From: an uncultured Eubacteriales bacterium
Lineage (GTDB): Bacteria > Bacillota_A > Clostridia > Oscillospirales > Acutalibacteraceae
Reading direction: 5' to 3'
DNA: 16,692 nt
Assembly (NCBI GenBank): GCA_934454005.1
Contig: CAKSGI010000022.1
Coordinates: forward strand, 1-16,692
Positions 1 through 6,271 of the stretch are shown one piece after another (the stretch's first letter is position 1; every line of letters begins with the position of its first letter). The notes below the pieces were generated by a model. That model searched no databases and had not been told where the DNA came from. It saw only the letters and a list, made by a program, of their open reading frames with translations. The translations under genes and the position numbers were made by a program.

Positions 1-93
1 AGGCTTGCTTATAATAGAGTTAATTCTAACTTTACTCAAAGAAAATATGATTATGATAAATTAGAAAAGCAACTTTTAGGTTGGGATGATTAA
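1..93 (+). CDS. C-terminal fragment, DnaD-like replisome organiser (partial)
   Basis: An open frame enters from the left edge and stops at TAA, giving about 30 residues that end in a KYDYDKLEKQLLGWDD-type tail. From memory of the family, the tail 'F..R.YDYDKLEK.LLGW' closes DnaD-domain phage replisome-organiser and primosome-loading proteins of Clostridium, which help load the helicase at the phage origin. This is inferred from a short tail only, because the diagnostic domains lie outside the window. It is the only plus-strand gene and converges on the minus-strand genes, with a hairpin between them. It could be another protein with a similar C-terminus. Confidence 0.5.
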   Translation, partial: RLAYNRVNSNFTQRKYDYDKLEKQLLGWDD

Positions 94-126
94 GATTGTG
101 GGTTGAATAATATTTAATGAAAAGAT

Positions 127-154
127 AAGGAGAATGGTTATAAACCATCTCCTT
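127..154. terminator. Hairpin between convergent genes
   Basis: The 12-bp arms AAGGAGA(A)TGGTT (127-139) and AACCATCTCCTT (143-154) pair with one bulged A and a tiny loop. The hairpin lies between the plus-strand gene ending at 93 and the minus-strand gene ending at 165. T-tracts are short on both sides, so it is a plausible but imperfect bidirectional terminator. Confidence 0.55.
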
Positions 155-164
155 TAAAATAAAA

Positions 165-293
165 TCATATAAGCAAATTATTTAGTTTCTGCAATAATTC
201 TATTTTGACAGTATCATCTAAATAATCGTTTGTTTTAATATCCATCTTTAGTGAATTAATCAATTGTTCTTTTGTTACAGTTGAAAACTTCAT
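165..293 (-). CDS. Small protein of unknown function (42 aa)
   Basis: ATG at 293 is preceded by AGGGAG with an 8-nt spacer. The frame encodes 42 residues starting MKFSTVTKEQ and ending KLNNLLI, acidic in the middle (TNDYLDDTVK) with a leucine-rich tail that could form a short helix. There are no membrane segments or recognisable motifs. It is the last minus-strand gene before the convergent hairpin and has its own putative -10 and dyad immediately upstream. I do not recognise the family. The good ribosome binding site and clean ATG-to-stop frame support a real gene. Confidence 0.6.
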   Translation of the reverse strand: MKFSTVTKEQLINSLKMDIKTNDYLDDTVKIELLQKLNNLLI

Positions 294-316
294 ATAATAA
301 ACTCCCTATATCTTTC

Positions 317-332
317 GTATACACAAGTATAC
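317..332. promoter_or_regulatory. Operator-like dyad GTATAC-N4-GTATAC over a putative -10
   Basis: Two GTATAC hexamers are separated by ACAA, giving a 16-bp element with twofold symmetry about 25 bp upstream of the ATG at 293. On the minus strand it overlaps TATACT (326-331), which could be a -10 box; the -35 is weak. This arrangement is typical of a repressor operator. Regulation is inferred. Confidence 0.4.
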
Positions 333-368
333 ATTAATTTTCTTTATTATTTAACAATATTATTATAC

Positions 369-1581
369 CTATAAAGATAAGCTTTTATTCAATTTCTCTA
401 TCCCAAAGAACTTCGCCTTCTCAATTTCTAATAATATTTTTTCAACCAACTCAATAGCTTTATCTATGTTATTATTTACCTTGGTTTGTAATTCGGTTTC
501 TTTAGAATAGTTTTGATTTTTTCTATAACTTTTTCTATAACAGGAATCACCGCCACGGGCATATCACCACTATTATAATCTATATCAAAATTATGCTCAT
601 CTCTACACATCCATGTTCTATTCATGATGGGGTTTTTATATTTATATAATAATTCTTTATTGGTAGACGTTTTAAATTCGTTCCTTTTCTCATCAGATAA
701 TATGTTTATAAAGTCTTGCGCAATTTCTTGTTCATTATAATGCAATGATTCCTTAGTAGGAATATTATTTATCATGGCTATATCAGCAATATTGATTACT
801 TGATTGTCTTCAAGAATAATGTTACTATCTTCTATATTTAATAAGCTTACCCTATCAAGATCGGTTTCAATGTTATCTGTTACTTTTGTTATATCTAAAA
901 CATCGCCTATCACATATATAGATTCTAATACATTTTTATTTATATTGTTATATTCATAAATTTTATTTCCTTTAATTTTATAAAGATTTTTTCTACTTAC
1001 AATTGATTTATTATAATCGTCTATTGAATATTGTATAAATGATGATACACACTCTAATAATTCTCTTATATCTTGTTCTTCTAAATAAGGTGTTCTTACA
1101 CCACAACTATTTAAATCACCTTGACAATCAAATGTTGTACCAGCATATAATATATAACTTGCATTGTTTCCACTCTCATCAGTAATCTTTGTTAATTCAT
1201 AAAAATCATCGCAAGCAAATCCTTCTGTAAATATTGACTTCTTATATTTTTTATTATACCCATATATTTTTGTCCATCAATAATTGTATTATCATTTAGT
1301 TGATATTTGATTATTTCTTTGAATTCAAATATCATAGGAAAGTCATATGTTCTTCTTTCGCAAACCCTCTCCCATCTTTCTATTTCTTCATCGCTATCTA
1401 TATCAACATGCTCAACAATCTTTTTAAATATCTTTACTGTATAGTAATAATACATTATATCTTTTTCGTCTTTTAATTTCACAAAATCATTAAACCCTTG
1501 TATATGCGGTTCTGAAAATTCTAATTTTATATCAGAAGTTTCCCAACTAAAAATACCATCTGTTTTGTTAAATTTATTCAT
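369..1581 (-). pseudogene. Frameshifted gene of unknown function (about 404 aa if restored)
   Basis: Three overlapping minus-strand frames read as one protein. Frame 1 starts at ATG 1581 (AAAGGAG, 11-nt spacer) and closes at 1192. Near 1247, in a run of six A's, coding passes to the -1 frame, adding KYKKSIFTEGFACDDFYELT and later residues, and this second frame closes at 476. Near 555, at GCCCGTGG, coding passes to -1 again (GGDSCYRKSYRKNQNYSKET...) and ends at TAG 369-371. Restoring one base at each site gives about 404 residues. A further in-frame ATG at 1605 is less well placed. The protein is acidic, with a CDD/CQGDLNSCG segment and a helical C-terminus; I recognise no family. The first site also matches a slippery heptamer A-AAA-AAT, so programmed frameshifting is possible there. 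The second site has no such signal, so decay or sequencing error is the simpler reading. Confidence 0.6.
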
Positions 1582-1629
1582 AGTCAAATCTTCTCCTTTA
1601 TTCATCTTCTAATAATTTTTCTAATTTTG

Positions 1630-1758
1630 TCAAATCTTCTTTACTAATTTTTCTTTATGCTTCTTTATATTTATTACGATATTTTTTATTTCTTGACTGC
1701 CTTGTATTTTGTTCTGCTTATTCTTTTTAAAAGATTGTAAATCAATTATATTACTCAT
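1630..1758 (-). pseudogene. Small protein, probably frameshifted (42 aa as read)
   Basis: ATG at 1758 follows AGAAAGG. As read, the product is MSNIIDLQSFKKNKQNKIQG... and ends VKKI at TGA 1630. From about codon 16 the -1 frame looks more protein-like (QNTRQSRNKKYRNKYKEA), and beyond a TAA it continues as RKISKEDLTKLEKLLEDE up to the next gene. This suggests a longer basic small protein damaged by an indel and a stop. The start resembles the neighbouring gene at 2265 (M-[S/R]-N-I-I-x-L), so the two may be related. The function is unknown. Confidence 0.45.
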
Positions 1759-1818
1759 CTAAAAATACCTTTCTCAAATTATAATTATTTATTGGCTCAA
1801 CCAAATCATAATATCTGC

Positions 1819-1946
1819 TAAATTTTAGACACTTTTTAATATATTTGTTATAAGGGGGTAGGTTCAAGAATGGCTATATTACTAGGTTTCAAGGTTTAAA
1901 AAAGCGATTTAGGCACTTTTTATTTTAAAAAAGTGTCTAAAATTTA
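1819..1946. repeat. 128-bp element bounded by 19-bp perfect inverted repeats
   Basis: TAAATTTTAGACACTTTTT at 1819-1837 is the exact reverse complement of AAAAAGTGTCTAAAATTTA at 1928-1946, 90 bp apart. A third partial copy, CACTTTTT (1914-1921), can pair with 1928-1935 to form a competing 8-bp hairpin with a 6-nt loop. There is no gene inside. The layout fits a MITE-like element or a pair of alternative RNA hairpins. No clear target-site duplication is visible. Confidence 0.5.
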
Positions 1947-1963
1947 TTTTATATTTTTATTAT

Positions 1964-2011
1964 TCATTTATCAAAAAATAAGGAGGTATTTTTTAAAAAC
2001 ATAGCAATCAT
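1964..2011 (-). CDS. Possible 15-aa peptide
   Basis: ATG at 2011 starts a 15-residue frame (MIAMFLKNTSLFFDK) preceded by an almost perfect Shine-Dalgarno, AAAGGAGGTG, but with a long 14-nt spacer. The Shine-Dalgarno forms one arm of the terminator-like hairpin listed here, so it may simply be stem sequence. A consensus promoter lies about 65 bp upstream. Translation is possible but weakly supported. Confidence 0.2.
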   Translation of the reverse strand: MIAMFLKNTSLFFDK

Positions 2012-2068
2012 ATATTTTTAATTTTCACCTCCTTTTAAATTATTCATTTATTACCCATTCAATCTTAT
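1971..2068 (-). ncRNA. Candidate small RNA, about 100 nt
   Basis: A consensus promoter (2075-2103) and the hairpin-U-tract at 1973-2034 delimit a transcript of roughly 100 nt with no substantial ORF, only a possible 15-aa peptide. Thirteen-base direct repeats flank the hairpin. Both ends are predicted from sequence alone. Confidence 0.4.
1973..2034 (-). terminator. Hairpin with U-tract, stem resembling Shine-Dalgarno/anti-Shine-Dalgarno
   Basis: On the minus strand AAGGAGGT (2027-2034) pairs with ACCTCCTT (1980-1987). An inner 7-bp stem joins TTAAAAA to TTTTTAA (2015-2021 with 1993-1999). The outer stem is followed by ATTTTTTG, so it reads as an intrinsic terminator for the short transcript starting near 2068. 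The outer arm is a perfect ribosome binding sequence and could also act by occluding it. Confidence 0.6.
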
Positions 2069-2074
2069 GTTACC

Positions 2075-2103
2075 ATTATAAACCATTTTACAAATAATTG
2101 CAA
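2075..2103 (-). promoter_or_regulatory. Sigma-A promoter TTGCAA-N17-TATAAT
   Basis: The -35 is TTGCAA (2098-2103), the spacer is exactly 17 bp and the -10 is a perfect TATAAT (2075-2080). Transcription would start near 2068. The -35 lies just past the stop of the gene at 2119-2265, so this promoter serves the short unit downstream of it. Confidence 0.6.
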
Positions 2104-2118
2104 CATTTATTTTATATT

Positions 2119-2265
2119 TTAATAACTGGCTTGAGATTTCAATTTTAGCTCTAAAAGTTGAATTTCTTTAGAAATCTTATTTTTTTTGATTTGTGTGGCT
2201 AAATCCAACGAAGACAAGCCATTCATACGCTCTTTTAACATGTTTAATTTAATTATATTTCTCAT
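2119..2265 (-). CDS. Small protein of unknown function (48 aa)
   Basis: ATG at 2265 follows GGGGA with a 5-nt spacer. The 48-residue product begins MRNIIKLNMLKERM and is strongly helical, rich in leucine and lysine (KEIQLLELKLKS), consistent with a short coiled coil. It has no membrane segment. The opening resembles the small protein starting at 1758. A sigma-A promoter lies about 60 bp upstream and the next promoter begins just past its stop, so it looks like a one-gene unit. I do not recognise the family. Confidence 0.6.
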   Translation of the reverse strand: MRNIIKLNMLKERMNGLSSLDLATQIKKNKISKEIQLLELKLKSQASY

Positions 2266-2320
2266 AAAATCCCCATTTTAATATATGTATATTTGTTAAA
2301 TTCTTACTTAACATAATAAT

Positions 2321-2349
2321 ATTATATATTTATTTTAAATTATTATCAA
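2321..2349 (-). promoter_or_regulatory. Sigma-A promoter TTGATA-N17-TATAAT
   Basis: TTGATA (2344-2349), a 17-bp spacer and TATAAT (2321-2326) lie immediately downstream of the terminator at 2358-2402 and upstream of the 48-aa gene starting at 2265, leaving a leader of about 50 nt. Confidence 0.55.
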
Positions 2350-2357
2350 TAAATTTA

Positions 2358-2402
2358 AGAAAAAAAATAGGTAGAAACAGAAATAAATCTGAATCTACCT
2401 AT
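2358..2402 (-). terminator. Intrinsic terminator
   Basis: On the minus strand ATAGGTAGA (2394-2402 side) pairs with TCTACCTAT (2367-2375 side), with an inner CAGA/TCTG pairing at 2388-2391 and 2378-2381, followed directly by a run of U's (2361-2367). This is the clearest intrinsic terminator in the accessory region. Confidence 0.8.
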
Positions 2403-2527
2403 AATAAAAAAGAAGGTGTATTATTCATCTTCTTTTTCGTTAGTTAATATTAATTAATCCTTATAAGGATTTAAAAATTGTAGAATAAAACAAACTAAAT
2501 TAATGTTTGCAAGTATATTTTACATTA
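2360..2527 (-). ncRNA. Candidate small RNA, about 170 nt
   Basis: A promoter at 2534-2562 and the strong terminator at 2358-2402 bracket about 170 nt in which every minus-strand frame is quickly closed. The predicted RNA has three hairpins: the perfect palindrome AATCCTTATAAGGATT (2456-2471), an AAAAAGAAG/CTTCTTTTT stem (2429-2437 with 2407-2415), and the terminator. It could be an independent sRNA or a leader-attenuator ahead of the 48-aa gene, although that gene has its own promoter. Confidence 0.45.
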
Positions 2528-2533
2528 TCTTAG

Positions 2534-2562
2534 ATTATAATACAATCCTTAATTTTAGACAA
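2534..2562 (-). promoter_or_regulatory. Sigma-A promoter TTGTCT-N17-TATAAT
   Basis: TTGTCT (2557-2562), a 17-bp spacer and TATAAT (2534-2539) lie just downstream of the broken small gene that ends at 2568. The -35 overlaps AATTTTAGACA, which also occurs in the inverted repeat at 1819-1837. Confidence 0.6.
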
Positions 2563-2567
2563 TCAAT

Positions 2568-2668
2568 TTAAACATAAAAGGAGTCTAAAAAACTATCATA
2601 ACCGCTCTTTTTCAATTTTTCTTGTTGTTCAAGTGCAAGTGATTTATAATATTTGTTTTATTTGACAT
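2568..2668 (-). pseudogene. Small frameshifted gene (33 aa if restored)
   Basis: ATG at 2668 follows AGAAGGTG, 20 bp after the stop of the GH16 tail gene. As read, translation stops after 18 residues (TGA at 2612). After the fourth codon the -1 frame gives a coherent continuation (KYYKSLALEQQEKLKKSGYD...) ending at TAA 2568. Adding one A to the AAAA run restores a 33-residue helical protein, MSNKNKYYKS...DSFYV. It is the third gene of this accessory region with a one-base contraction. The function is unknown. Confidence 0.5.
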
Positions 2669-2688
2669 CAAAAAACACCTTCTATCAA

Positions 2689-4863
2689 TTATACTTCTTT
2701 TGCTAAAATGAATTTACTTAAAGAGATGGATGAGCCAGCAATATTAGAATCACTACCTCCTAATTGCAATACAAGGTCAGAGTTAATGTTTCCACCAGTA
2801 TAGAAGAATGAACCTTCGAATTTAATTGTTTCATTAGCTTTTAAATGAATATCATTGTAATGTACGCCTTGATAATTTTCACTATTCTGAACAACAAGTT
2901 TTACATTTCTGTCTACTGTACTAGACAAAGATATTACATAAGAATATTTTGTGTTTGATACAAGTTGAATGTTATTTTTCATAAGTTGTATATCCCATGA
3001 ATTTTGACCACCTTCATTTATATTTAAAACAAGACCATTTGAACCTTGTACAAGACTAGGTGCTTCTAAAGATGAATCTGAATAAGTATTCCAATTAGCG
3101 ACCAAAGGTTTAGTTTCATTGTGAATTATATCTAGTGCTTTTGGTTGAATTTGTATCTGAGTAGGTTTTGATTTGTTTTGTGAATAATCAACAGAGCTGA
3201 CTGATGCTGATGTAGCACCAATTGTGTCTATACTATTTAACACTATATAATTATTGTATGTGTTTAAAACTTCGCCATTGTTTAATGTAATTTCATATTC
3301 TTTAACTGCAACATTGTCATATGTGTAATTCCAACTTAACACATTATCTTTATCAGCAAATTTTAAACCTTCAACCTTATTAGGTAATGTTTTATCATAT
3401 TTAGTAAAACCTAAGTCATAAACCTTAACGCTGTCTATATAGAAGAAGCTTGGCATAATAGAATTATCTATTTCACCACCCCAGCTTCCTCCGATAGCAA
3501 GATTTAATAATATATTATAAGGCTTATCATATGGGTATGCTTTCCATCTATAAGGTTCTGTTACCTCATCATACGAATGTTTTTGATAAGGTACTTCATC
3601 AACTAAAAATTCAATATACTCAGGTGTCCAAATCACACTATAAGTATGATATTCAGAATAGTTAGTAGGAATAGAAACCTTTTTAGTTACTTGATTCCCA
3701 TTTCTAAAATTATATTTCTCTGAGTGTAATGAACCATGAATCCATTCGGGGTCTTTTCCCACATTTTCCATTATATCAATTTCCCCACTCTTGGGCCACT
3801 CACCATACAAATTATCTGATGGCATCATCCATATAGCGGGCCATGTACCTTTTCCTGTTGGAAGCTTAGCAACGATATCGAACTTACCATATAAAAAACT
3901 TTCTTTACTTATCAATCTCGCTGAGGTATATTGTCCATTTCCATAGGCTTCTTTAATAGCTTTTATAACCAATTTATCATTTTCAATATAAGAATTATCA
4001 ATTCTGTCAGTGTAATACTGTGCTTCATCATTAGTCCATCCTGCCTCATGCACTTCTCTTGTCCATCTGCTGTGATCTATATCGCCATTACCCTTAAATT
4101 CATCTGAATAAATCAATTCCATAGCATCAGTATCATAAAGAGGTGCAGTATCTAAAGCAACAAAATAAACTCCTGCACCACAAGATTTAAATTGTATTAT
4201 TCCATTTTCAACTTTTTCAGTATTCAGCCAATAAAACTTTTCGCTGACATAATAATAAACTTTAACTTTGCTTCCCCAATTATATTTACGATTCAAAATA
4301 ACTGCAATATCTTCATTTTCATTAACTTCACTATCAACAATTTGAAAGATTCCATCATAATTGTTTTTTGTTAATTTTTCTTTTATCTTCAAATAAGACG
4401 GATTATTTTCTGGATTATTGGAAACACAATAAACATATGAGCCTATCCATTTAGTAAGACTTCTTTCTAATCTTATTCTATATATTCCTAGTTTATCAAA
4501 ATAAGGCTCTTGTTCCCAATAGATATCGTCTGTGTTAAAATAAACTTTTTTCTCCTTATTATTCACTTCTACAAAAAGATTAACAACAGAAACAAAATTG
4601 TCATCTACTTCAGGTAGGATTAACTCTTGCTCATCAGCAAGAATATTATTATACCCCAGTTTTAAATTTGCCGAAGTATTAACAGTATAACTATGGTTGT
4701 TATTTCCCATTGGAATATTATTGTTCATATTTTCTATCTTTAAATTTATTAAGTTTATTTTGCTTGCAATACTTTCACCATTACTGTCCATTACAGCTTT
4801 CTCATGTGTAACTGGGTAGATATTTTGGTCGTTAGCATCTTTCAATTGTTTCATTTTTGTCAT
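2689..4863 (-). CDS. Tail-fibre protein with GH16 beta-glucanase and carbohydrate-binding domains
   Basis: The protein is about 724 aa starting at ATG 4863, which has AGGGAG nine bases upstream; the ATG at 4872 abuts the Shine-Dalgarno and is unlikely. Residues below count from 4872. Residues 7-50 (MKQLKDANDQNIYPVTHEKA...) match the N-terminal attachment segment of Clostridium phage tail fibres, followed by a short coiled coil. Residues 65-240 are beta-rich and unassigned. Residues 252-487 are a GH16 (laminarinase/lichenase-type) glycoside hydrolase with GEIDIMEN: E364 nucleophile, D366, E369 acid/base, preceded by GTWPAIWMMP. Residues 497-575 look fibronectin-III-like and 585-725 resemble a CBM4/9-type jelly roll. 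It would sit on the virion and cut or bind a beta-1,3/1,4-glucan-like surface polymer. There is no signal peptide, as expected for a virion protein. The substrate is inferred. Confidence 0.85.
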   Translation of the reverse strand: MTKMKQLKDANDQNIYPVTHEKAVMDSNGESIASKINLINLKIENMNNNIPMGNNNHSYTVNTSANLKLGYNNILADEQELILPEVDDNFVSVVNLFVEVNNKEKKVYFNTDDIYWEQEPYFDKLGIYRIRLERSLTKWIGSYVYCVSNNPENNPSYLKIKEKLTKNNYDGIFQIVDSEVNENEDIAVILNRKYNWGSKVKVYYYVSEKFYWLNTEKVENGIIQFKSCGAGVYFVALDTAPLYDTDAMELIYSDEFKGNGDIDHSRWTREVHEAGWTNDEAQYYTDRIDNSYIENDKLVIKAIKEAYGNGQYTSARLISKESFLYGKFDIVAKLPTGKGTWPAIWMMPSDNLYGEWPKSGEIDIMENVGKDPEWIHGSLHSEKYNFRNGNQVTKKVSIPTNYSEYHTYSVIWTPEYIEFLVDEVPYQKHSYDEVTEPYRWKAYPYDKPYNILLNLAIGGSWGGEIDNSIMPSFFYIDSVKVYDLGFTKYDKTLPNKVEGLKFADKDNVLSWNYTYDNVAVKEYEITLNNGEVLNTYNNYIVLNSIDTIGATSASVSSVDYSQNKSKPTQIQIQPKALDIIHNETKPLVANWNTYSDSSLEAPSLVQGSNGLVLNINEGGQNSWDIQLMKNNIQLVSNTKYSYVISLSSTVDRNVKLVVQNSENYQGVHYNDIHLKANETIKFEGSFFYTGGNINSDLVLQLGGSDSNIAGSSISLSKFILAKEV

Positions 4864-5022
4864 TAAGTACATCTCCCTTGTTTTAATTAATTTATTTCAT
4901 CAATTTCTCTATAGTTGTCTATCATATTTTCCAACAAAAATTATTATAGTAGAATATTACTTTTTTAGTTTAAATTAAATCGTAAATATATATCAGCGTA
5001 TGTATGATTTTCTAACACTTGC

Positions 5023-5307
5023 CTAGACATGTGTTTTATCCTTACTTACGGTATTTAGAACATCATCAGTGTCTATAATTATTTTATAATTTATACTATT
5101 TTCAAGTTTAACAGCTTCTATTTGTTTTTCAAGTTGTGATATCTTTTCAGTTAATTCCAATATTTTTTCATTTAAAATTCTACCCTGATTAGCACTTAAT
5201 CCACTTGTTTTACTAGTTGATGTTAAATTATCCGTTATTAAAACTGATGTATTTCCGTCACCTATATTTCCTTGTTTTTTTGAGTTAAGTATAAAGAATC
5301 CGCTCAT
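5023..5307 (-). CDS. Small phage tail-associated coiled-coil protein
   Basis: About 94 aa from ATG 5307 (MSGFFILNSKKQG); a GTG at 5319 is nearly on top of the AAGGGTG ribosome binding site, so the ATG is preferred. The middle carries TSTSKTSGLSANQGRILNEK, a motif I know from tail-fibre and appendage proteins, where it precedes a trimeric coiled coil. Here it is followed by heptads (ILELTEKISQLEKQIEAVKL). The C-terminus is short and polar. It lies between the 96-aa gene and the GH16 fibre, so it is probably a structural appendage or connector of the tail. The exact role is not known. Confidence 0.65.
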   Translation of the reverse strand: MSGFFILNSKKQGNIGDGNTSVLITDNLTSTSKTSGLSANQGRILNEKILELTEKISQLEKQIEAVKLENSINYKIIIDTDDVLNTVSKDKTHV

Positions 5308-5332
5308 ATGTAGTATCACACCCTTCTTGATC

Positions 5333-5623
5333 CTAATAGCCTATAATGGCATAGATTTCAACTCCTGATGTTAATGCTTTTAAACTTTCAAGTGCCTTAT
5401 CTGTATAATCTAAAAACAATCCATATTCTGGAGTTATTAACATTTCATCTTTATTGTTAATCAAAACCATCAATTCTTCATTAACTGATATTTGTATTTT
5501 TTTTGCTTTAGGTTTCTTTAATTTTTTATCGAATTTAGCACTTTCAAGTAATTCTTCATCAGCAATAGTTGTTTTTTTAATATAAGTATATCTATTACAT
5601 TGCTCAGAATAAGTAATATACAT
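5333..5623 (-). CDS. Hypothetical phage protein (96 aa)
   Basis: ATG at 5623 has AAAGGAAG upstream. The product is mixed alpha/beta with a lysine-rich stretch (KFDKKLKKPKAKKIQISVNE) and no membrane segment. It is the first gene after the endolysin terminator and ends about 25 bp before the start of the 5023-5307 gene, so these two and the GH16 fibre probably form one transcription unit. I do not recognise the family; a structural or assembly role is suggested by position only. Confidence 0.6.
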   Translation of the reverse strand: MYITYSEQCNRYTYIKKTTIADEELLESAKFDKKLKKPKAKKIQISVNEELMVLINNKDEMLITPEYGLFLDYTDKALESLKALTSGVEIYAIIGY

Positions 5624-5652
5624 TTAAATCTTCCTTTCTTATATATAATAAA

Positions 5653-5682
5653 AGAAGGATAATTAAAAATAACTACCCTTCT
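5653..5682 (-). terminator. Intrinsic terminator after the endolysin
   Basis: On the minus strand AGAAGGGTAGTTA pairs over 13 bp (two G.U pairs) with TAATTATCCTTCT around a UUUU loop, followed by UUUUAUUAU. It starts about 14 nt past the amidase stop at 5696, marking the end of the lysis operon. Confidence 0.8.
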
Positions 5683-5695
5683 CATTTGTTTTTAA

Positions 5696-6271
5696 TTATA
5701 ATTTATTAAAATTTCCATCATAAGCCACAAACCCAGATTTAGTATTCTTTCCTTTGTCAGTATCATACACAACGTGTAACATTCCATTCTCTCTATAAAG
5801 AGGAGTAGCTTTTTCGTAAGGTGATAAAATTCCTATTTTATTAGTTTTAGAAGCAATCTCATAAACATTTTCATTACTAGAGCCATTGCACCATTCACTT
5901 TGATAGATATAATTTATGCAATTTGTAGCATTTGTTATGTAAGCTTTTTTCGTACCGTTAGGCACTGGATATTCGACATATACTAATTGCTTAGAATATA
6001 AAACATCTAATATTTTAACCTTGTCACTTATGTCAATCCTACCCCCGTCTTTGTTTCCATTTATATCTCTAGTATAAAAGAAATCATTTTCTATTATAGC
6101 ATTATAATCTTTGACTTCTCCTACAAATGGTATAAAATCGACATTATCTTGAGGAGTCTTAGAAGTTTGTTCAATTATAGGTATATTTGATGTTAAAGCT
6201 GATTTAAACTCATTCCATTTAGCCCAATTGTTAGCTCTAAATGAATTTGGACAAGATTTGTAACTTGCATC
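5696..6271 (-). CDS. Endolysin, N-acetylmuramoyl-L-alanine amidase, exon 2
   Basis: The 3' exon of the amidase gene encodes about 191 residues. It starts with DASYKSCPNSFR, the segment that follows the conserved zinc-ligand histidine in Amidase_2/T7-lysozyme-like enzymes; the Cys (C138 in the spliced protein) is the third zinc ligand. The rest (KVKILDVLYSKQ..., KIGILSPYEKATPLY...) looks like one or two SH3-like wall-binding modules typical of clostridial phage lysins. A frame can be opened from GTG at 6283, but no ribosome binding site supports it and its first four codons lie in the intron. Splicing joins GAT (6271) to TAT (6746) in phase 0. Confidence 0.85.
   Translation of the reverse strand, partial: DASYKSCPNSFRANNWAKWNEFKSALTSNIPIIEQTSKTPQDNVDFIPFVGEVKDYNAIIENDFFYTRDINGNKDGGRIDISDKVKILDVLYSKQLVYVEYPVPNGTKKAYITNATNCINYIYQSEWCNGSSNENVYEIASKTNKIGILSPYEKATPLYRENGMLHVVYDTDKGKNTKSGFVAYDGNFNKL

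Larger units (their letters stand above)
1959..2051. repeat. 13-bp direct repeats ATTATTCATTTAT flanking the hairpin
   Basis: Identical ATTATTCATTTAT copies lie at 1959-1971 and 2039-2051, 80 bp apart start to start, immediately outside the stem-loop at 1980-2034. The arrangement could reflect duplication or insertion of the hairpin. Confidence 0.55.

Noticed and set aside
1851..1897. Plus-strand micro-ORF after AAGGGGG (MAILLGFKV)
   Set aside because: Only nine codons, no promoter seen and located inside the inverted-repeat element; probably chance.
4872..4872. ATG at 4872 as the start of the GH16 fibre
   Set aside because: It directly abuts the AGGGAG ribosome binding site; ATG 4863 has normal spacing.
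4943..4948. TATAAT on the minus strand as a promoter for the GH16 fibre
   Set aside because: No acceptable -35 at 16-18 bp; AT-rich chance match.
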